Shown: positions 27,996 to 39,752 of the stretch, in pieces | How the letters are laid out: every line of letters starts with the position of its first letter | How positions within the stretch are numbered: the stretch's first letter is position 1 | Made by a program: the position numbers and the translations under genes | The notes under the pieces: model-generated | What the model was told of the DNA's origin: nothing | Seen by the model: the letters and a program-made list of their open reading frames with translations, nothing else | Databases searched by the model: none | NCBI RefSeq assembly: GCF_000003815.2 | Contig: NC_049986.1 | Location: forward strand, 15,953,496-16,017,495 | Direction: 5' to 3' | DNA from: Branchiostoma floridae | Lineage: Eukaryota > Chordata > Leptocardii > Amphioxiformes > Branchiostomatidae | DNA: 64,000 nucleotides

Positions 27996-28343
27996 CTCTT
28001 CACAGCGTTCGCAGATTCAAGAACAGTCCAATTCCCTACATGACATCACAGTAATACCGGTAGTCAAACTCACGCACAATGATTTTGGCAGTAGTGCTTT
28101 ATTCTCGTAAAGAACCTAACATGATTTGCTGTGGGGATGGAGTCAGAAAACTATTCCTGTAATTCTAGGCTAGAGTTATATTATCTTTGAGTAAAGTTAA
28201 GCTTATTTTGTGATATTTTACCTGTAACCAAAAGTATGCAATTCATCCGTTGCAATTGGCTGCTATGAGCTTGGTACCTTGAAGGAGGTTAGCTTGTGCT
28301 CTTACTAAATGATGTGCAAGAATCCCCATTTACTACACTATGG

Positions 28344-28640
28344 TGAATCAATCAATCAATCTATCATTCGCAGGCATCATAGATGCATAGCGGCTACAGA
28401 CATCGACGGTTCGCGCCAGGTTGGTCTGTCCTGGACATACTCCCTCCAGTTGTTTCTGGAGACCCCCAGCCCTTTGAGTGTGTTGAAGATCTGGTCTTCC
28501 CATCTCCCTCTTAGGCGGCCTCTTGGGCGTTTCCAAGCAGGGTTTGGGTCCGAGGTTGTCAGTTTTATCACGTCCTGAGTGGGAACTGCTATTGATGCGT
28601 GTCCTAAGAAGGTCATCCTTTCTTTGGCAATGGTGAATCA
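28344..28640 (-). mobile_element. non-LTR retrotransposon C-terminal tail
   Basis: On the minus strand the frame 28377-28616 reads PRGRLRGRWEDQIFNTLKGL then VSRNNWREYVQDRPTWRE, the Arg-Gly-Arg-Pro / Trp...Asp-Arg..Trp-Arg pattern at the end of RTE/Rex-like reverse transcriptases. The 3' end is an ATTGATTG tract (28346-28359 on the + strand). A frameshift separates it from the upstream frame. Confidence 0.7.
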
Positions 28641-28734
28641 TACGGTACATATTTGATGGTTGGACACCAAGGCAATAGATGGGTAGAAGTTTCAAGGCTG
28701 CTACTTTGCCATCAAACTTCCTGTTGATCAATGA

Positions 28735-28880
28735 AAAGTTTCCCACCCTTTCCGCCGTTTGCTTCCCACCTGCATTCCTGCCGGGAATGTCCGTGCACCG
28801 TTTCCTGCCACGCCGCTCCCTGCACGTGGTTCCCGCCACGCCGGTCCCGGTACACGGCATGCCACGCTTTCTGCCATGTC
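28735..28880. repeat. GC-rich degenerate minisatellite
   Basis: On the + strand, CTGCCACGCCG and CCCGCCACGCCGG-like phrases recur about every 20-25 bases. The long minus-strand Arg/Gly-rich frame across it is probably a by-product. Confidence 0.5.
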
Positions 28881-29453
28881 AAGAGAGGAGTGTGATGCTA
28901 AAGGCCACTTCAAGCCATTGTTTGGACCCTCGCAGGGTTTTGAAAGTTTAAAAGTTAGAATACTCTGGTGTGCCAATCTCTGTTTATATAGCTTTTGGGC
29001 CACACAATTTCCCATGGTTTGAGTACAGGTATACGGCCTTAATGTAGAACTTTTTATTTGGACCTTCCAGCACCTTTCGGTGTATAGGGCGGTACTCATA
29101 TAGATCTGTTTCTACAGTGTTAGGGCCACAAAGTTTCAAGGCTTTAAAGTACAGGTGTACAGACTATTCTATTATATAAAAGCCTTTGCATTAAACTTTT
29201 CATCATTGGGAATTCTGATACTCTAGTGACATAGTTGCTTTGAAAGAAATCACCATAGACATTCTGCCTTTTCAGTCTGAAGTAATGATGTAGAGACAAC
29301 CACAGGCACTGATGTACTTCATTGTCTTGTTTTCTCAGTAGTAGTTTTCTCACCAGTTGTATGGCATGTAAAATGTACTCATAGGTGTGATACTCTCAAA
29401 ATCCAACAATGGCAGTCTTGCTGAATTGATGTCAGACTTAACATATTAGAAGC
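28881..29453. other. no gene recognised
   Basis: Contains a loose direct repeat ('GTTTGAGTACAGGTATAC' near 29018 and 'AAAGTACAGGTGTAC' near 29147). No exon was found. Confidence 0.45.
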
Positions 29454-29536
29454 AACTGTTTCTCTGACTTATATCTTACTTAATCTTGCTTACTTTGAAA
29501 TGATTGTTAAGTAAGATGTAAGTCACAGAAACAGTT
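29454..29536. ncRNA. microRNA-precursor-like hairpin (candidate)
   Basis: Two 29-base arms, starting AACTGTTTCTCTGACTTATA and ending with its near complement, pair with two mismatches around a 25-base loop. The 83-nt size and arm length suit an animal pre-miRNA. No known seed was recognised, and it could equally be a decayed MITE. Confidence 0.35.
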
Positions 29537-29924
29537 AACACAGTACTTTTGGATGTTGTTTTTTCCTCTCAAGTCTTGAGAAACAATGAAGTAGCCTTGA
29601 CCTGCCCAGTCCCTATCCCTTGACAGGCATGTACATGTAGGTGTGGAATGCCTTGGATGTCCAGGTTTTGTTACATCTCCACACTTTTAAGTTCTCCCAG
29701 GCATGGCAGGGTCTCCCCCGGAAGACTTGCTGCAACTTGAGGGTGTTCTGACGTGAAGTAAACTTTTCTCTTCCATTTCAAAGACGAGTGCCGCTCCTTT
29801 GGAGATGCCTTTGAAGCAAGATTCTCGGACTGAGAGACGTCGCCATGAATCGGCAATTTACACAGCCTGGTAACCATTCTTAATGGGATGGCTTAGTTTT
29901 ACAGACCAGGGCTCGAAATGCTAT

Positions 29925-30135
29925 AAATGCAGAAACCTTTGCGGTGGTTTAGTGTTCGCGGTTTTCGCGGTGGCCGCTTCACAGCGATCTTAAAACCACC
30001 GCGAACATTTCTCTATCCATGGCAGTAAGAGACTACAGTGCATGGTGCTACCGCGAACTTAAAACCACTGCGAAAAGTTCTTTTTCCCGTTACCGCGAAA
30101 TTGAATCCCCGCAAACTTAGATACATTTACAGTAC
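29925..30135. mobile_element. TACTGTAAATG-family MITE copy, reversed
   Basis: Begins TAAATGCAGAAACCTTTGCG and ends ATACATTTACAGTA. Interior phrases (CAGTAAGAGACTACAGTGCA, CCGCGAACTTAAAACCACTG) are the complement of the 14648 copy. It is one of the best preserved copies. Confidence 0.8.
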
Positions 30136-32252
30136 TTATTTCAGCCAGGTTGCCCAGACGGCAACCTGAGTCAAAAGCCAGGTTGCACCATCAAAATTAC
30201 AGGTTGCCCCACTTCTAAGTTACGTTTTTCAAATCAGCTACTTATCCATTATCTTTTCTTCCAGCTACATGTAACTACTAAGTGTTTTATCTTATCAAGG
30301 AATAGATACAATATCTTGTGCATATAAGTGGGGGGAAAGCAGTTTTCAACTGTGAAAACAAAGTGTTTTTCCTTACTGGTACTAGGTATTTCTGATAATA
30401 TAAATAATGCTAATAGTAGTAGTGTCAGAACCTTAAGTTCAGGTATGGAACTGTAAAGTTCTAAATGGCCGATAGTGTGAAAAAAGACTTAGGGGACATT
30501 ATAATGTTTGCCTGTCCCTTTTCAGGTGCAGACCCATATAGAAAGCTCTTTGTGACTAGTTTATATAACACACCTATTAAGCCTGTTCCCTTCTGACCAG
30601 TAGCTGCTACCAAACAATGTGTGGTTAGATAGGTGATATTCGAGCTGTCAAATGCTATTACAGCTGACTGACAGGAGCTTTCAGAGAATCGTGGGAAAAC
30701 CTGACAAGCATTCCTTCTGTAATTATTGATTTTATTGAATAAATTGTCAACATAAATCATTGAAAATGTTATAGAATATTAGTCAATATGTTGATGTCTT
30801 TCTTGGTGGTTTGAATGGAAATTGTCCAACAAAAGAATCATGTTGTTGGACCTGTTGTTGAAAGCTTTAAGCCTGGCCCTGACACCACTTGGTGTAGCGT
30901 TTCTTGTATGTTTGTGTAGCTGAGAGGCAATGTTGGTTTGTTTATATAGCTGATCAGCCGCCTCTGACAACCCTGATATTTTTTCCCTCCAACCAAGCAG
31001 GAAAATGGATGAAGGTGTTCTACTCTGCTGAGAGATCAGGAGCAAGTTTCCTTCAGAACAATATGTAATTTCTTAAGGCTGAATTTGAGAAACTTTTTCA
31101 GGAATTGATTATACTGTCCAAGCAGAGGTTTGGCTTTGGATGTATTTTTGATTTGTTAAAGGTGTTTTTGTCAGGTGTTCTATTTTGCACTGTTTTGTTC
31201 GTGTCTGTCAGGCAGTATGGATGGTGGACATGAAGAAAACTGACAAAAACGCCTTAACCACTTAAAGAAAACAGCCATACCCAATCCTCTGCTTGAGGAT
31301 TAGTAATTGATGCCATACTGGATTTAAGCAATGCTGAGGGATGTTGGACGCTTCGTCCTTTTACCAACTCGGCCCAAGTTGACAAAAGGAAAAAAGGAGT
31401 AGATTACAGTATGTCCCCCCCCCAGTGGCTTTCTATGGTACTGGACCTGAACTTCATGTTTTGATATCTCCTGTGCTGGACAAGAAATGGTCATGATTTT
31501 TTGTTGATAGATAGCTCCTGTGGTCAGGAAGAAGTGACATACGTTTGGGTCATCTAGCAGCTTTCTGTGGAACTGCAGAGAGTGTTTCAGTTTAAGACTT
31601 TTTTTAACCCTGGGAACTAAGAAAACATCTGTCCGCTGCCATATGGGAATCTCTATGACTACTTCAATAATCAACGTTCCCAAGCATGTCTGATTTGCTG
31701 CTGTCCCCACTCCTTGGTCTGATTCTGTCAGCGAGGTATGGCTCATACTTTAACTCGGGTTATTGTGATATCTCTGCAGCGATGACAAGGCACAAACAAG
31801 CTGCTTTTTATGGCTCGGTTTCAGTGCCAGTATCAGATTGGCACTTAAAAGGTAAGGCATAACTGACTCACAAGTTTATTGAGAGGCATGTTGTTGAGAT
31901 CTTAGGTGAATAAAAGACTTAGGCAACAGTAAAGGTCCCATTTATCTCCAAGCAAAGGTTTGGGAACACTGTATCTTTGACATAGCCACACATTGGAACT
32001 TCATGGAAGGTGGGGCCCAACTCTCTCCTATCCGCAACCAAAGTTCATTTTCATACCTGAGATCCCTAATTATGGTGTCAATGTGAAAAATAATCTAAGG
32101 AACCACCAAAAATTGGCAGCTGACCTTATAGTATGTAGGAGTACTGTAGTCCAGGTTTGACTACCAGTAGATCCTGAGTAGACGTGCCCAGGCCTGACTG
32201 GTCAGTACTAACCAGCCCAATGTTGTGACATGCTGTAATCCTCCCTGATCCC
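30136..32252. other. no gene recognised
   Basis: One exon-like segment, 31782-31850, lies between CTCTGCAG and GTAAGG and is open in two frames, but nothing supports it. The rest shows no coding signal that I can identify. Confidence 0.45.
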
Positions 32253-32346
32253 TGTTATCAGTCACAGGGGACAGTCTGGCCCTTCTGAACTACCTGTGCT
32301 GTTATCAGTCACAGGGGACAGTCTGGTCTTTCTGAGGTACCTGTGC
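32253..32346. repeat. two tandem copies of a 47-bp unit
   Basis: TGTTATCAGTCACAGGGGAC begins at 32253 and 32300. The copies differ at a few positions. Confidence 0.9.
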
Positions 32347-33089
32347 TGGTCTGGTGATCACAGATCTGTCTGGCGGATCATAGGATCCCAACCAGTGATC
32401 CTAAGGTTAGATCCCTTAGAGCTGCAGCACTTCTAAGGCTAACTTCAAATTTCCAAACCGGGGCCCGGCCGGGCAGCTTTCGGGAACGAGAAAAGTCTGA
32501 TATAAAAGAGACCAAACTACACAAGAAGTAAGGGGAATAGTCATGGGCATTATTTGTGTGTATTTTTACATAATCATTTCTAATTTTCATTTCCACAAAC
32601 AGCCCGGTTAGGAAATGTAATGTTAGCCTCAAGGGAGAATCTTAGGTAAGAAATGTAATGCAGATCAAACTCCAATTGTACTTTGATAGTTCCCCTTGTT
32701 TGGTGATGGATTCAACTTGTGAGTTAAAGCTTTTAATATGCTAGGGCCATGCATGGGATGTTGGGTGCTTTGGTCCTTTACCAACTTAGTGCTTGGCTGC
32801 ACTCATCCCAAAAATGACAGAAAATTGTTGAAAATGTACTTTCATAAGCTGTAACTGACATCCCTGCCAGGGTGTTGGGCTGAGTTGACCAGGATGTTGG
32901 GCCAAGTCGACCGAGTAGGTAAGAAAAGCCTTGAGTCAAACTGAGAGGAAGCCTACTCTTTCATGATGAAGTGTGTATATTTTGTTAGGATCTTCTGAGA
33001 CTTTTCCCAACTTAAAGAGTAAACCCCTCCCTTTCCTAAATCCAGGATGAGACGTAAAAATCCACACTTTGAGCATGTAGAACAACATA
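32347..33089. other. no gene recognised
   Basis: No exon-like segment or clear repeat was seen, apart from GTTGGGC phrases near 32875-32905. Confidence 0.4.
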
Positions 33090-33727
33090 CAGCCCTTGTT
33101 ATTTTTACTCCGCGTACCGTAGGTACGCTCGGGAGTAAAAATATTGTTTTCATACGGTTTCTTCTTTCTTTCTTTCTCCTGTCGCGATCGTTAAAGTGAT
33201 TCCTCTCCGTCGTTCCTCCACCGAATGACCTGAAATTTGGCACAAAGGTAGAGTGGGCCAATACCCCCAGACGTTTTTCTCATATTTTTTATGGATACCT
33301 TTAAAATGATTTTATGGATGTTTTTAGGTCCATTTCTGACCATGACTGTATATCCTTGCCTCCCGTGCCCAGGTACTCAGTCCAAATGACCTGAAATTTT
33401 GCATGGTACTGCGTGAGATAGTTATTAAAAGTACCACGTTATCATTTTTGGGCAAAAATCACTTCATAATGATTTATAAGCCGGTTTGGCGGGGTATCTA
33501 CGTGTATTTTCACTCGTTTCACGCGATTCGCGCGTGTGACCATATATGGTCACGTTCTCGCGAGTGACGTAATGTGGTGCAGCGGTGAGTTGTGGCTACT
33601 AGTAAATATAATTAACACGTCACCAATACGCGCGGCACTTAGCGGAAGCGATGACCTGATTTGGTACAGCCACTGCGAGGAAGTGTACTTTCAAATTAGC
33701 AGCTTAATACCATACCAGGAGAACATG

Positions 33728-34222
33728 TCGTCGGGGAAGAAATTTGTTAAAAGTAAGTAAAAAATCGTACTGTTTAACTTACAATTGGCTACAATGCACA
33801 AACACAGTAACAAATTTGGGTAGCTTGTCGTCGTTATTGTGTAATTTTTGTACGTTTAATTAACGCAAGTTTAGAATGTCGGGTTTACCGATACAGCAAG
33901 GCGTACAGAATGGCGCGGTGGTACATGAAACTACACAAAGGAAATACTAATTATTGTATTGTATTCTATTTTCTACTGGATGAAGATGATACACCACTAG
34001 TTGTGCAGACACATGGGATTGTGCCTTGATAGAAGGTGTCAATTTGACAGTGCTAAATTTATTATTGGCCGGGTGCTTAAACTTTGGCCTGTAAGAGGGT
34101 ACAATAGTCAACCGGCCACAAGTGGCACCAACAGACACCAAGAAGAGGATAGCAAGAAGTGTTCCCACATACATTATGAAATTATGACAGAAATACCATC
34201 GTTCCTGCACCGAATGACCTGA
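33728..34222 (+). pseudogene. unit 1 two-exon gene-like copy, damaged
   Basis: A possible first exon starts at ATG 33725 or nearby (MSSGKKFVK) and ends at an AAAA/GTAAGTAA donor. The matching second exon in this unit has lost the acceptor AG (TTTCTACTGGATG, where unit 2 has TTTGTAGCAGATG) and two bases relative to unit 2, so the frames no longer join. I do not recognise the family. Confidence 0.35.
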
Positions 34223-35236
34223 AATTTGGCACAAAGGTAGAGTGGGCCGATACCCAGACCCGTTTTTTCTGTTTTTTGATAGATACTTTAAAATGATTTT
34301 ATGGATGTCTTTAGGTGGTGTTCTGACCGAACTGTATAATTGTGCCTCCCGTGCCCAGGTATTAAGCCCAAGGGACCCGAAATTTGGTATGATAGTGCAT
34401 GATATTTACAAGACCCCGTTATCATTTGTGGCACAAAATCACCTAAAAATGATTTATAAGCCGATTTGGCGGGGGTTTTTTCGTCTCCGTTTTCGTCTTC
34501 GCCGCCTCTGAGCGTGTCACCATATAATAGTAAATGACGTAATCACCTTGACATGTGCAGGGCCAGGTGGCGGCTGGCGGCGGCCGTGCACGTCGTCGCT
34601 AAATGGATTACTGTAGTTAATAACACTGCGCGCGACATTCAGCATAAGATCGGCAACTCGGCTACAGCCAATGAGGAAGGGTCTTTCGAATTAGCAGGTC
34701 ATAATGCTGTGCCACGGGTGCAGACCGCGCGCCGAAGAATATTGTTCCGTCAAAAGTAAGTAAAAAAAACTGTACTGTTATCTTACAATTGACAAGAATA
34801 CACAAAAGCTGTAACAAATTCGGGAAGCTTGTCGCCGTTTGCGGACCGGTAGTTTTTTTTTTATTTTTACGCGAGTTTAGGGTGTTGGGTTTAGTGATAG
34901 ATATGGCGCAAATTTAGATGGGAGGGGGGCTTACGAGCGCACGCATGCATGTGCAGCTATTTAATCACGATATGGAATATTTTTGCACTGTGCAGTGATT
35001 GAGACAGTATTGTATACTGTGAAAAGAGTAGAGTAGTTCTCTTCCATAGTATATAGTAGAGATTTTCGGGTGTCACCTCCCCGAGGATGAACTGAACTGA
35101 ACTGTTGGGAATTGTCCATGCATGTTGGTTGTATACGTAATCAGGTGTGACTTTTTTCTAGTGAACAAACAAAAAGGATACTCTGGGTGGCACATGAAAT
35201 TACACAAAGGAAACAATAATGTATTCTATTCTATTT

Positions 35237-35353
35237 TGTAGCAGATGAAGAGGAGACACCAAGAACGTTGTGCAGACACGTGGGTTTGTGTCTTGATAGA
35301 AGTTGTCAGTTTGACAGTGCCATTATTTACCTGATGCTGGAACTCCAATGTTA
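35237..35353 (+). pseudogene. unit 2 second exon-like segment
   Basis: After TTTTGTAG the frame reads TDEEETPRTLCRHVGLCLD then RSCQFDSAIIYLMLELQCY and stops. The first-exon region of this unit lacks the ATG seen in unit 1. A spliced product from either unit looks unlikely, although a chimera across the two units could be open. Confidence 0.35.
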
Positions 35354-35445
35354 CTAAGAAGACTGCCCTAATGCGGCGGCTTTCAGAGGGCACAATAGTC
35401 AACTGGCTACAATAATGAAATTGTGACAGAAACACCAGCTTTGAA

Positions 35446-36410
35446 TATGATTAGTCTATTTGGGACAATACTGTAACTGTGATTATACAATATCAACCAT
35501 GATGTCAAACATTGCATTTCATGACAGACATGAATACATTTTTATGACTTTTCAGACACCACGACATGGTATATGCCGTGTAATTTGATAATGCACTGTA
35601 CTATAAACTGTTACTCAGCACAATCAAACAATCATATACTAATTAGTTTATGTGCAAAATAAATGAGACCGTAAGTTATTACAGACACATGATTACTACA
35701 TTTAAACAAAAGAATACAAAACATTAAGATATACAAAACAGACTTGGTGCAAATATACAGTGACTAATTAGCTTTGTTCATCAATACGTATAATGTATAA
35801 GCTAATTATAAGTATAAAAACAGAATGCGATCCTTCTTGTCTGAATACAATGAACGACTTTATATGTATTTGTACTGATAATGGCATTGCAGTGCAGCCA
35901 TGCTATCCAATTGGATTTTACAAACATACACTTCACTGAAAACGGCTGAGTAGGACAGTGCTGAAAAGCATATTTTGGTAAAGAAGTTTGTTTAGTGAGG
36001 TCTGTTTGTATGAAGATTGATAATACTTGTGACAATCTTGAATAAGTACAGTAACTGCCTTGTCTTGTGTACATAAGCAGGAAAACGACGCTATTGTCTA
36101 CTGTGGGTATGTAATAACAAAGTTTAGGGTCTCATAACGTGTTCATTCTGTAGAGAAAATACGACCGATCCGTTTTTGAAATAAAATTTTCTTTCTTAAA
36201 GAACAACGGTGTCTTCTTTGTTAATGTGTGAATCACTAGCATGCTGTCTGCGTGTTGTAATCAAGAAATAAAGTGTGATTACTGAACCGTAATTCCGAGT
36301 CATTCTCAAATTGGATCTTTTTTTCAAATTCAATTTTGGAACAGTCCATTTTTGCAAGGAGGGGCGGAGTAAAAATAGCTGAATTTGCTCCTAAGCAAAT
36401 ACCGGCCTTT
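35446..36410. other. no gene recognised
   Basis: AT-rich sequence with no exon or repeat structure that I could define. Confidence 0.45.
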
Positions 36411-36414
36411 CTAG

Positions 36415-36650
36415 TTTTCAGTTTTCCTCCGTACAGTTCTGTCTCCTGGACCCGTCCCTCTGTCTGTCCTGGGACGGTCCTGCTTGTTGGGACAGTCAGA
36501 GAAAATTTCACCCCATCTGTTCAAAATCTGAACTTCATGACTTCAGATTGCTGAAAATTTATTTCCGTAAGCTTAAAATGAAAGATTTAACAACACAAAT
36601 TAACAATATGGGCTCCCAAACAATGAGCAGAATGGAAAGAAAATTCAAGC
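36415..36650. repeat. dispersed repeat copy (CTGTCTCC-GGACCCGTCC family)
   Basis: Shares CTCCTGGACCCGTCC, a 'TTCACCCCATC...AAAA.CTGAAC.T.ATGAC' stretch, GTAAGCTTAAA and TTAACAACA/AATTAACAA with 61120-61320. The middle part also matches 63490-63590 and the last part matches about 12295-12375. Confidence 0.6.
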
Positions 36651-36667
36651 TGGTGATATACAAGTAG

Positions 36668-36767
36668 CCTTGGTGCTAGCCTGGATACCATACCCCAACC
36701 TCAAAAATATCTTTCGTGTTGTACTTTGAGATCGGGCTAGGGTTTGCTAACCAGGCTACCTTGGTGT
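36668..36767. mobile_element. 82-bp MITE, TAGCCTGG family, 9-bp target duplication
   Basis: The element 36677-36758 is almost entirely two inverted ends (TAGCCTGGATACCATACCCC against TAGCCTGGTTAGCAAACCCT). It is flanked by CCTTGGTGC (36668-36676) and CCTTGGTGT (36759-36767), an 8-of-9 match. Its ends match the 408-bp element at 45598-46005. Confidence 0.8.
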
Positions 36768-37912
36768 TGGCCAAATTCTGTCCAGGGAGAATTTCCTTTT
36801 GCCTATTGAGACATTCTGTGATTGCCAAGTTCAGTTTCTCACAGGTGAAATTGGCAAGAACTGGTAAGAACCAAAGCTAAGCATGCCAGCGAAACAGAAC
36901 AACAAAGATTGCTTCTCTGGTATTTCAGGCAAGCGAAATTTCAAACATTTGAAGGACACGAGCAAAAGGCGTGGAACGGTAGAATGAGTCAGGCTCCTTT
37001 AGCACACTCACAATAATCACTTCAACTTCCAAAGGTATGTGCTTGTGATTAGATGTAGCTAGTGTCCGGCTGGTGTTGGCTTGGACCCGCTCAGAAGTGA
37101 AACTGTTTCTCACGATCCTAAGATAGCAAGTGTCCATTCTGAAAGTGAAATAGTCCAGAACAGGAGCGACTTTCTTTTCCTCCAAGACTTTTGTGCGCCT
37201 CACAACAAATAAAACAGTTTCTCCTTTTTTGTTTAGACCACAGAAAGAGACAGTAGACTTTTCTACAAACAGGAGATAGAAAGAAGAGCTTTTTTCCTTC
37301 TCACAAGTACTTCACCTCACTTGAGCCGCTGTGCTTAGGGGTCTTTAGCATCTAACCAAGCATGAAAAGTCTTCCCTTTGCCAGGCTAGTGTGTAACAAT
37401 GTTTTGACATGGGAGATGGTAGCTGATAGGCATTCCTGACAGTAAGTGTAGGGAAAGGACACATTCCCATGAACTGACTTTGTGAGTAGAGTTCCAGAGA
37501 GGGTGAGGGGTGATCTCACAAGTTCAGTATCGCTGATAGTTGATTTGTACAAATTTTATCAAGTGTTTTTTTTTTCCATAAAAGTGTTCAGAGATTGTAT
37601 TGTTATACATTATGTATAGGCAAGGTTTTCTCAGTATGTCCAGTGTATTTTCAGTATGATACAATTGATAATATATATATATCATACATTTGTAGTGCCA
37701 GCTTGCAATGTAGGATGGCAAAGTTTTAGATGCATGGTTCAGAATAGTCTTATAATAACTTGACATACATTGTATTTGTTACAGTCATTTGCACAATAAA
37801 GTTTTGATATTGATATAGTGTCTCTGTGTCATACCAAATTTCCACATATGTAAAGGCAGCATGAAGATGCCCTGTAGATTATGATCTGTTTGTTTGTTGG
37901 TTTGTTTGTTTA
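36768..37912. other. no gene recognised
   Basis: Short frames without domain similarity. An AT-repeat (TATATATAT) lies near 37671. Confidence 0.45.
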
Positions 37913-38290
37913 TAAACTGCCTTATGGTGTAACACACAGTTTGGATTGAAGAGTACAAGCTGCAATCCCGGACAGATTTATTTGATCCACTCAAACCGGG
38001 ATGGACCCCTAGTCTTTTCCGTAAGTGTGGTGGGTTCTTATATGTGCATCCTATCCAAGGGACATCCTAATCAAGGAGCTCTTGAACTCTTCAATTGATT
38101 GATTGATTGAACTCCTTTCCTTGCCCTAATCAAAGCTAGGTACTCATCTTCACTGTGAGTAAACTGAGGAAATTTGTTTAAAGTCCCTTCCCAAGGGCAC
38201 AATGTTGAAGCACATCGGGGGACTCCAACCAAGAACCTCCGGGCTTTTAGCCAAACACCTTACCATTACACTAGACCATGCTAGACGATG
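37913..38290 (-). repeat. tRNA-derived SINE
   Basis: On the minus strand a tRNA-like head (TAGTGTAATGGTAAGGTGTT, then GTTCTTGGTTGGAGTCC) is followed by GTGCCCTTGGGAAGGGACTT, a phrase common after SINE heads, and a tail shared with 11118-11400. Confidence 0.7.
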
Positions 38291-38559
38291 CTACATTTCT
38301 ACACTTCAAAGAAAAATGTTCTTGTTTTGGAAACACCCAGAGAATCTGGGCCACTCCCCTGAAGTCCAGCCCTGTTTGTGTTGTTGGACAGAGGGTAGCA
38401 GGTCTGGTTGTTTGTACATGGAAGATAGGATCTGCTACATAAACCTGTGTCCACTCCCACAGCACTGGTGTCTGATAAACAGGGGCTGGGAACCTGGGTC
38501 AGGAGGGGAGTGGGGAAAACAGCTCCTGTTTTTCCTGGCTACCGGGTGTGAAGAGAGAT

Positions 38560-39752
38560 AAAGACCCTGTTCACATGAAAAAATTGCAAGTGAGTTAAAC
38601 AAGGAATCCGATTGAAATTTTCTATCGGATTAAAAAAAATGTGTTCACATGAGTTTTATACAATCGGATTAAACTCAAACTTGCGACCGCGACCACACAA
38701 TCGGATTAAACTCTTTACCGCGGCACGCGTCGTGTTTCCAACGACCAGCGCGGGCACGCGTAGTTTTTCCAAAATGTTGCCAGACTACCTCATAATTTTG
38801 AAGGATGTAGCGACATCGATATTGATTATAACTTGAGAAATTGGCCGGCTTTGGTCAGATTTTGACGCGTCGATGGTCCGCAACACACACTGACGAAAGT
38901 GGCGGCCTCTGGGTCATACGGGGTCATTGGGATAGTCTATTAGACTGGGGGTGGAAATGTTACGCACGGTGTGATTATACTCTACATTTAACTATATAAA
39001 ATGTATCTGTTGCAGAAGTTGCATAAATAAGGCAAACTGCTACCAAAACATTTGACTTCATCACGTATTTATCTGAAATAAAAGTCTGTGTTTCGTTTAA
39101 AAAAACTGCTCGCCCATGCTTGCATGCAGTGAAGTGACCCAAGCTCGAAATTTCTGTTTAGACACGCTTCCGACTGTTTTTCTCATAGAATATTTGCTTT
39201 TTTAGTGGTGTTGGGACATTGGCTCCAACAACAGGAGAGAAACGAAACCATACATGTTATTTTCATGGGCAATATTGCCAAAATTAACCAGTTGGTCTTC
39301 TGCCACACTGCCGATTTTTGGAAAGAACCGGTGCACATGTTCCGGCGAATCTTGCGGCGTCCGGTTGTTAACCATAGCGGTAAGATGATTTTGCAAGCAA
39401 ACTTGCCCATAAACTTCTTTTCTAATCCGTGTATCATACTTTTTTTGCCATGTTGTAGGTATGGTTGTATGTCTAATGTCCACTGTACCTGTATGTATGA
39501 CGTAAAAACCATGAAACAAGCCCGAATCCAATCCAATTGTGTTCACATGGCCGATTCCGGTCAATCGGATTGCGCGCCAATCGGATTGCGCGCGCTGAAT
39601 CCACCTCCCGAGGTGGATTGCAATCCTATCCAATCCAATCCAAAATGGGCAATCCAATCGGATTAGTTCTGTTCACATGGCTTTGGATTGGTCATTTTAA
39701 TCGGAATCCTCGTTTAACTCACTTGCTTTTTTCCCATGTGAACGGGGTCAAA
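38560..39752. mobile_element. 1187-bp TIR element with 3-bp AAA duplication
   Basis: The element 38563-39749 has ends GACCC[T/C]GTTCACATG with ~90-base imperfect inverted arms rich in AATCGGATT and AATCCGATT. The neighbouring array unit at 40111-40125 preserves the empty site (GAGATAAAGTCATTAG), which proves that AAA was duplicated on insertion. A 3-bp duplication suggests PIF/Harbinger or a relative. The internal ORF pair near 39183-39666 shows no transposase features that I recognise. Confidence 0.85.

Larger units (their letters stand above)
33090..35445. repeat. tandem duplication of a ~1.0-kb gene-like unit
   Basis: Unit 1 (about 33200-34198) and unit 2 (about 34201-35445) share, in order: block A beginning CACCGAATGACCTGAAATTT; a GTAAGTAAAA donor-like site (33752, 34756); and block C with a matching 'TGTGCAGACAC' segment. 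Unit 2 starts directly at the end of unit 1's block C. A hairpin (TTTTTACTCCGCGTACC and its partner GGTACGCTCGGGAGTAAAAA, 33100-33142) marks the left edge. Block C of unit 2 encodes TLCRHVGLCLDRSCQFDSA. The equivalent frame in unit 1 (from 34001) is MCRHMGLCLDRRCQFDSA. Function unknown. Confidence 0.7.

Noticed and set aside
28348-28860. 170-codon minus-strand frame as a host gene
   Set aside because: The retrotransposon tail is in another frame. The upstream part is the GC-rich minisatellite.
31782-31850. Exon between CTCTGCAG and GTAAGG
   Set aside because: Open in two frames with no conserved motif and no partner exon nearby.
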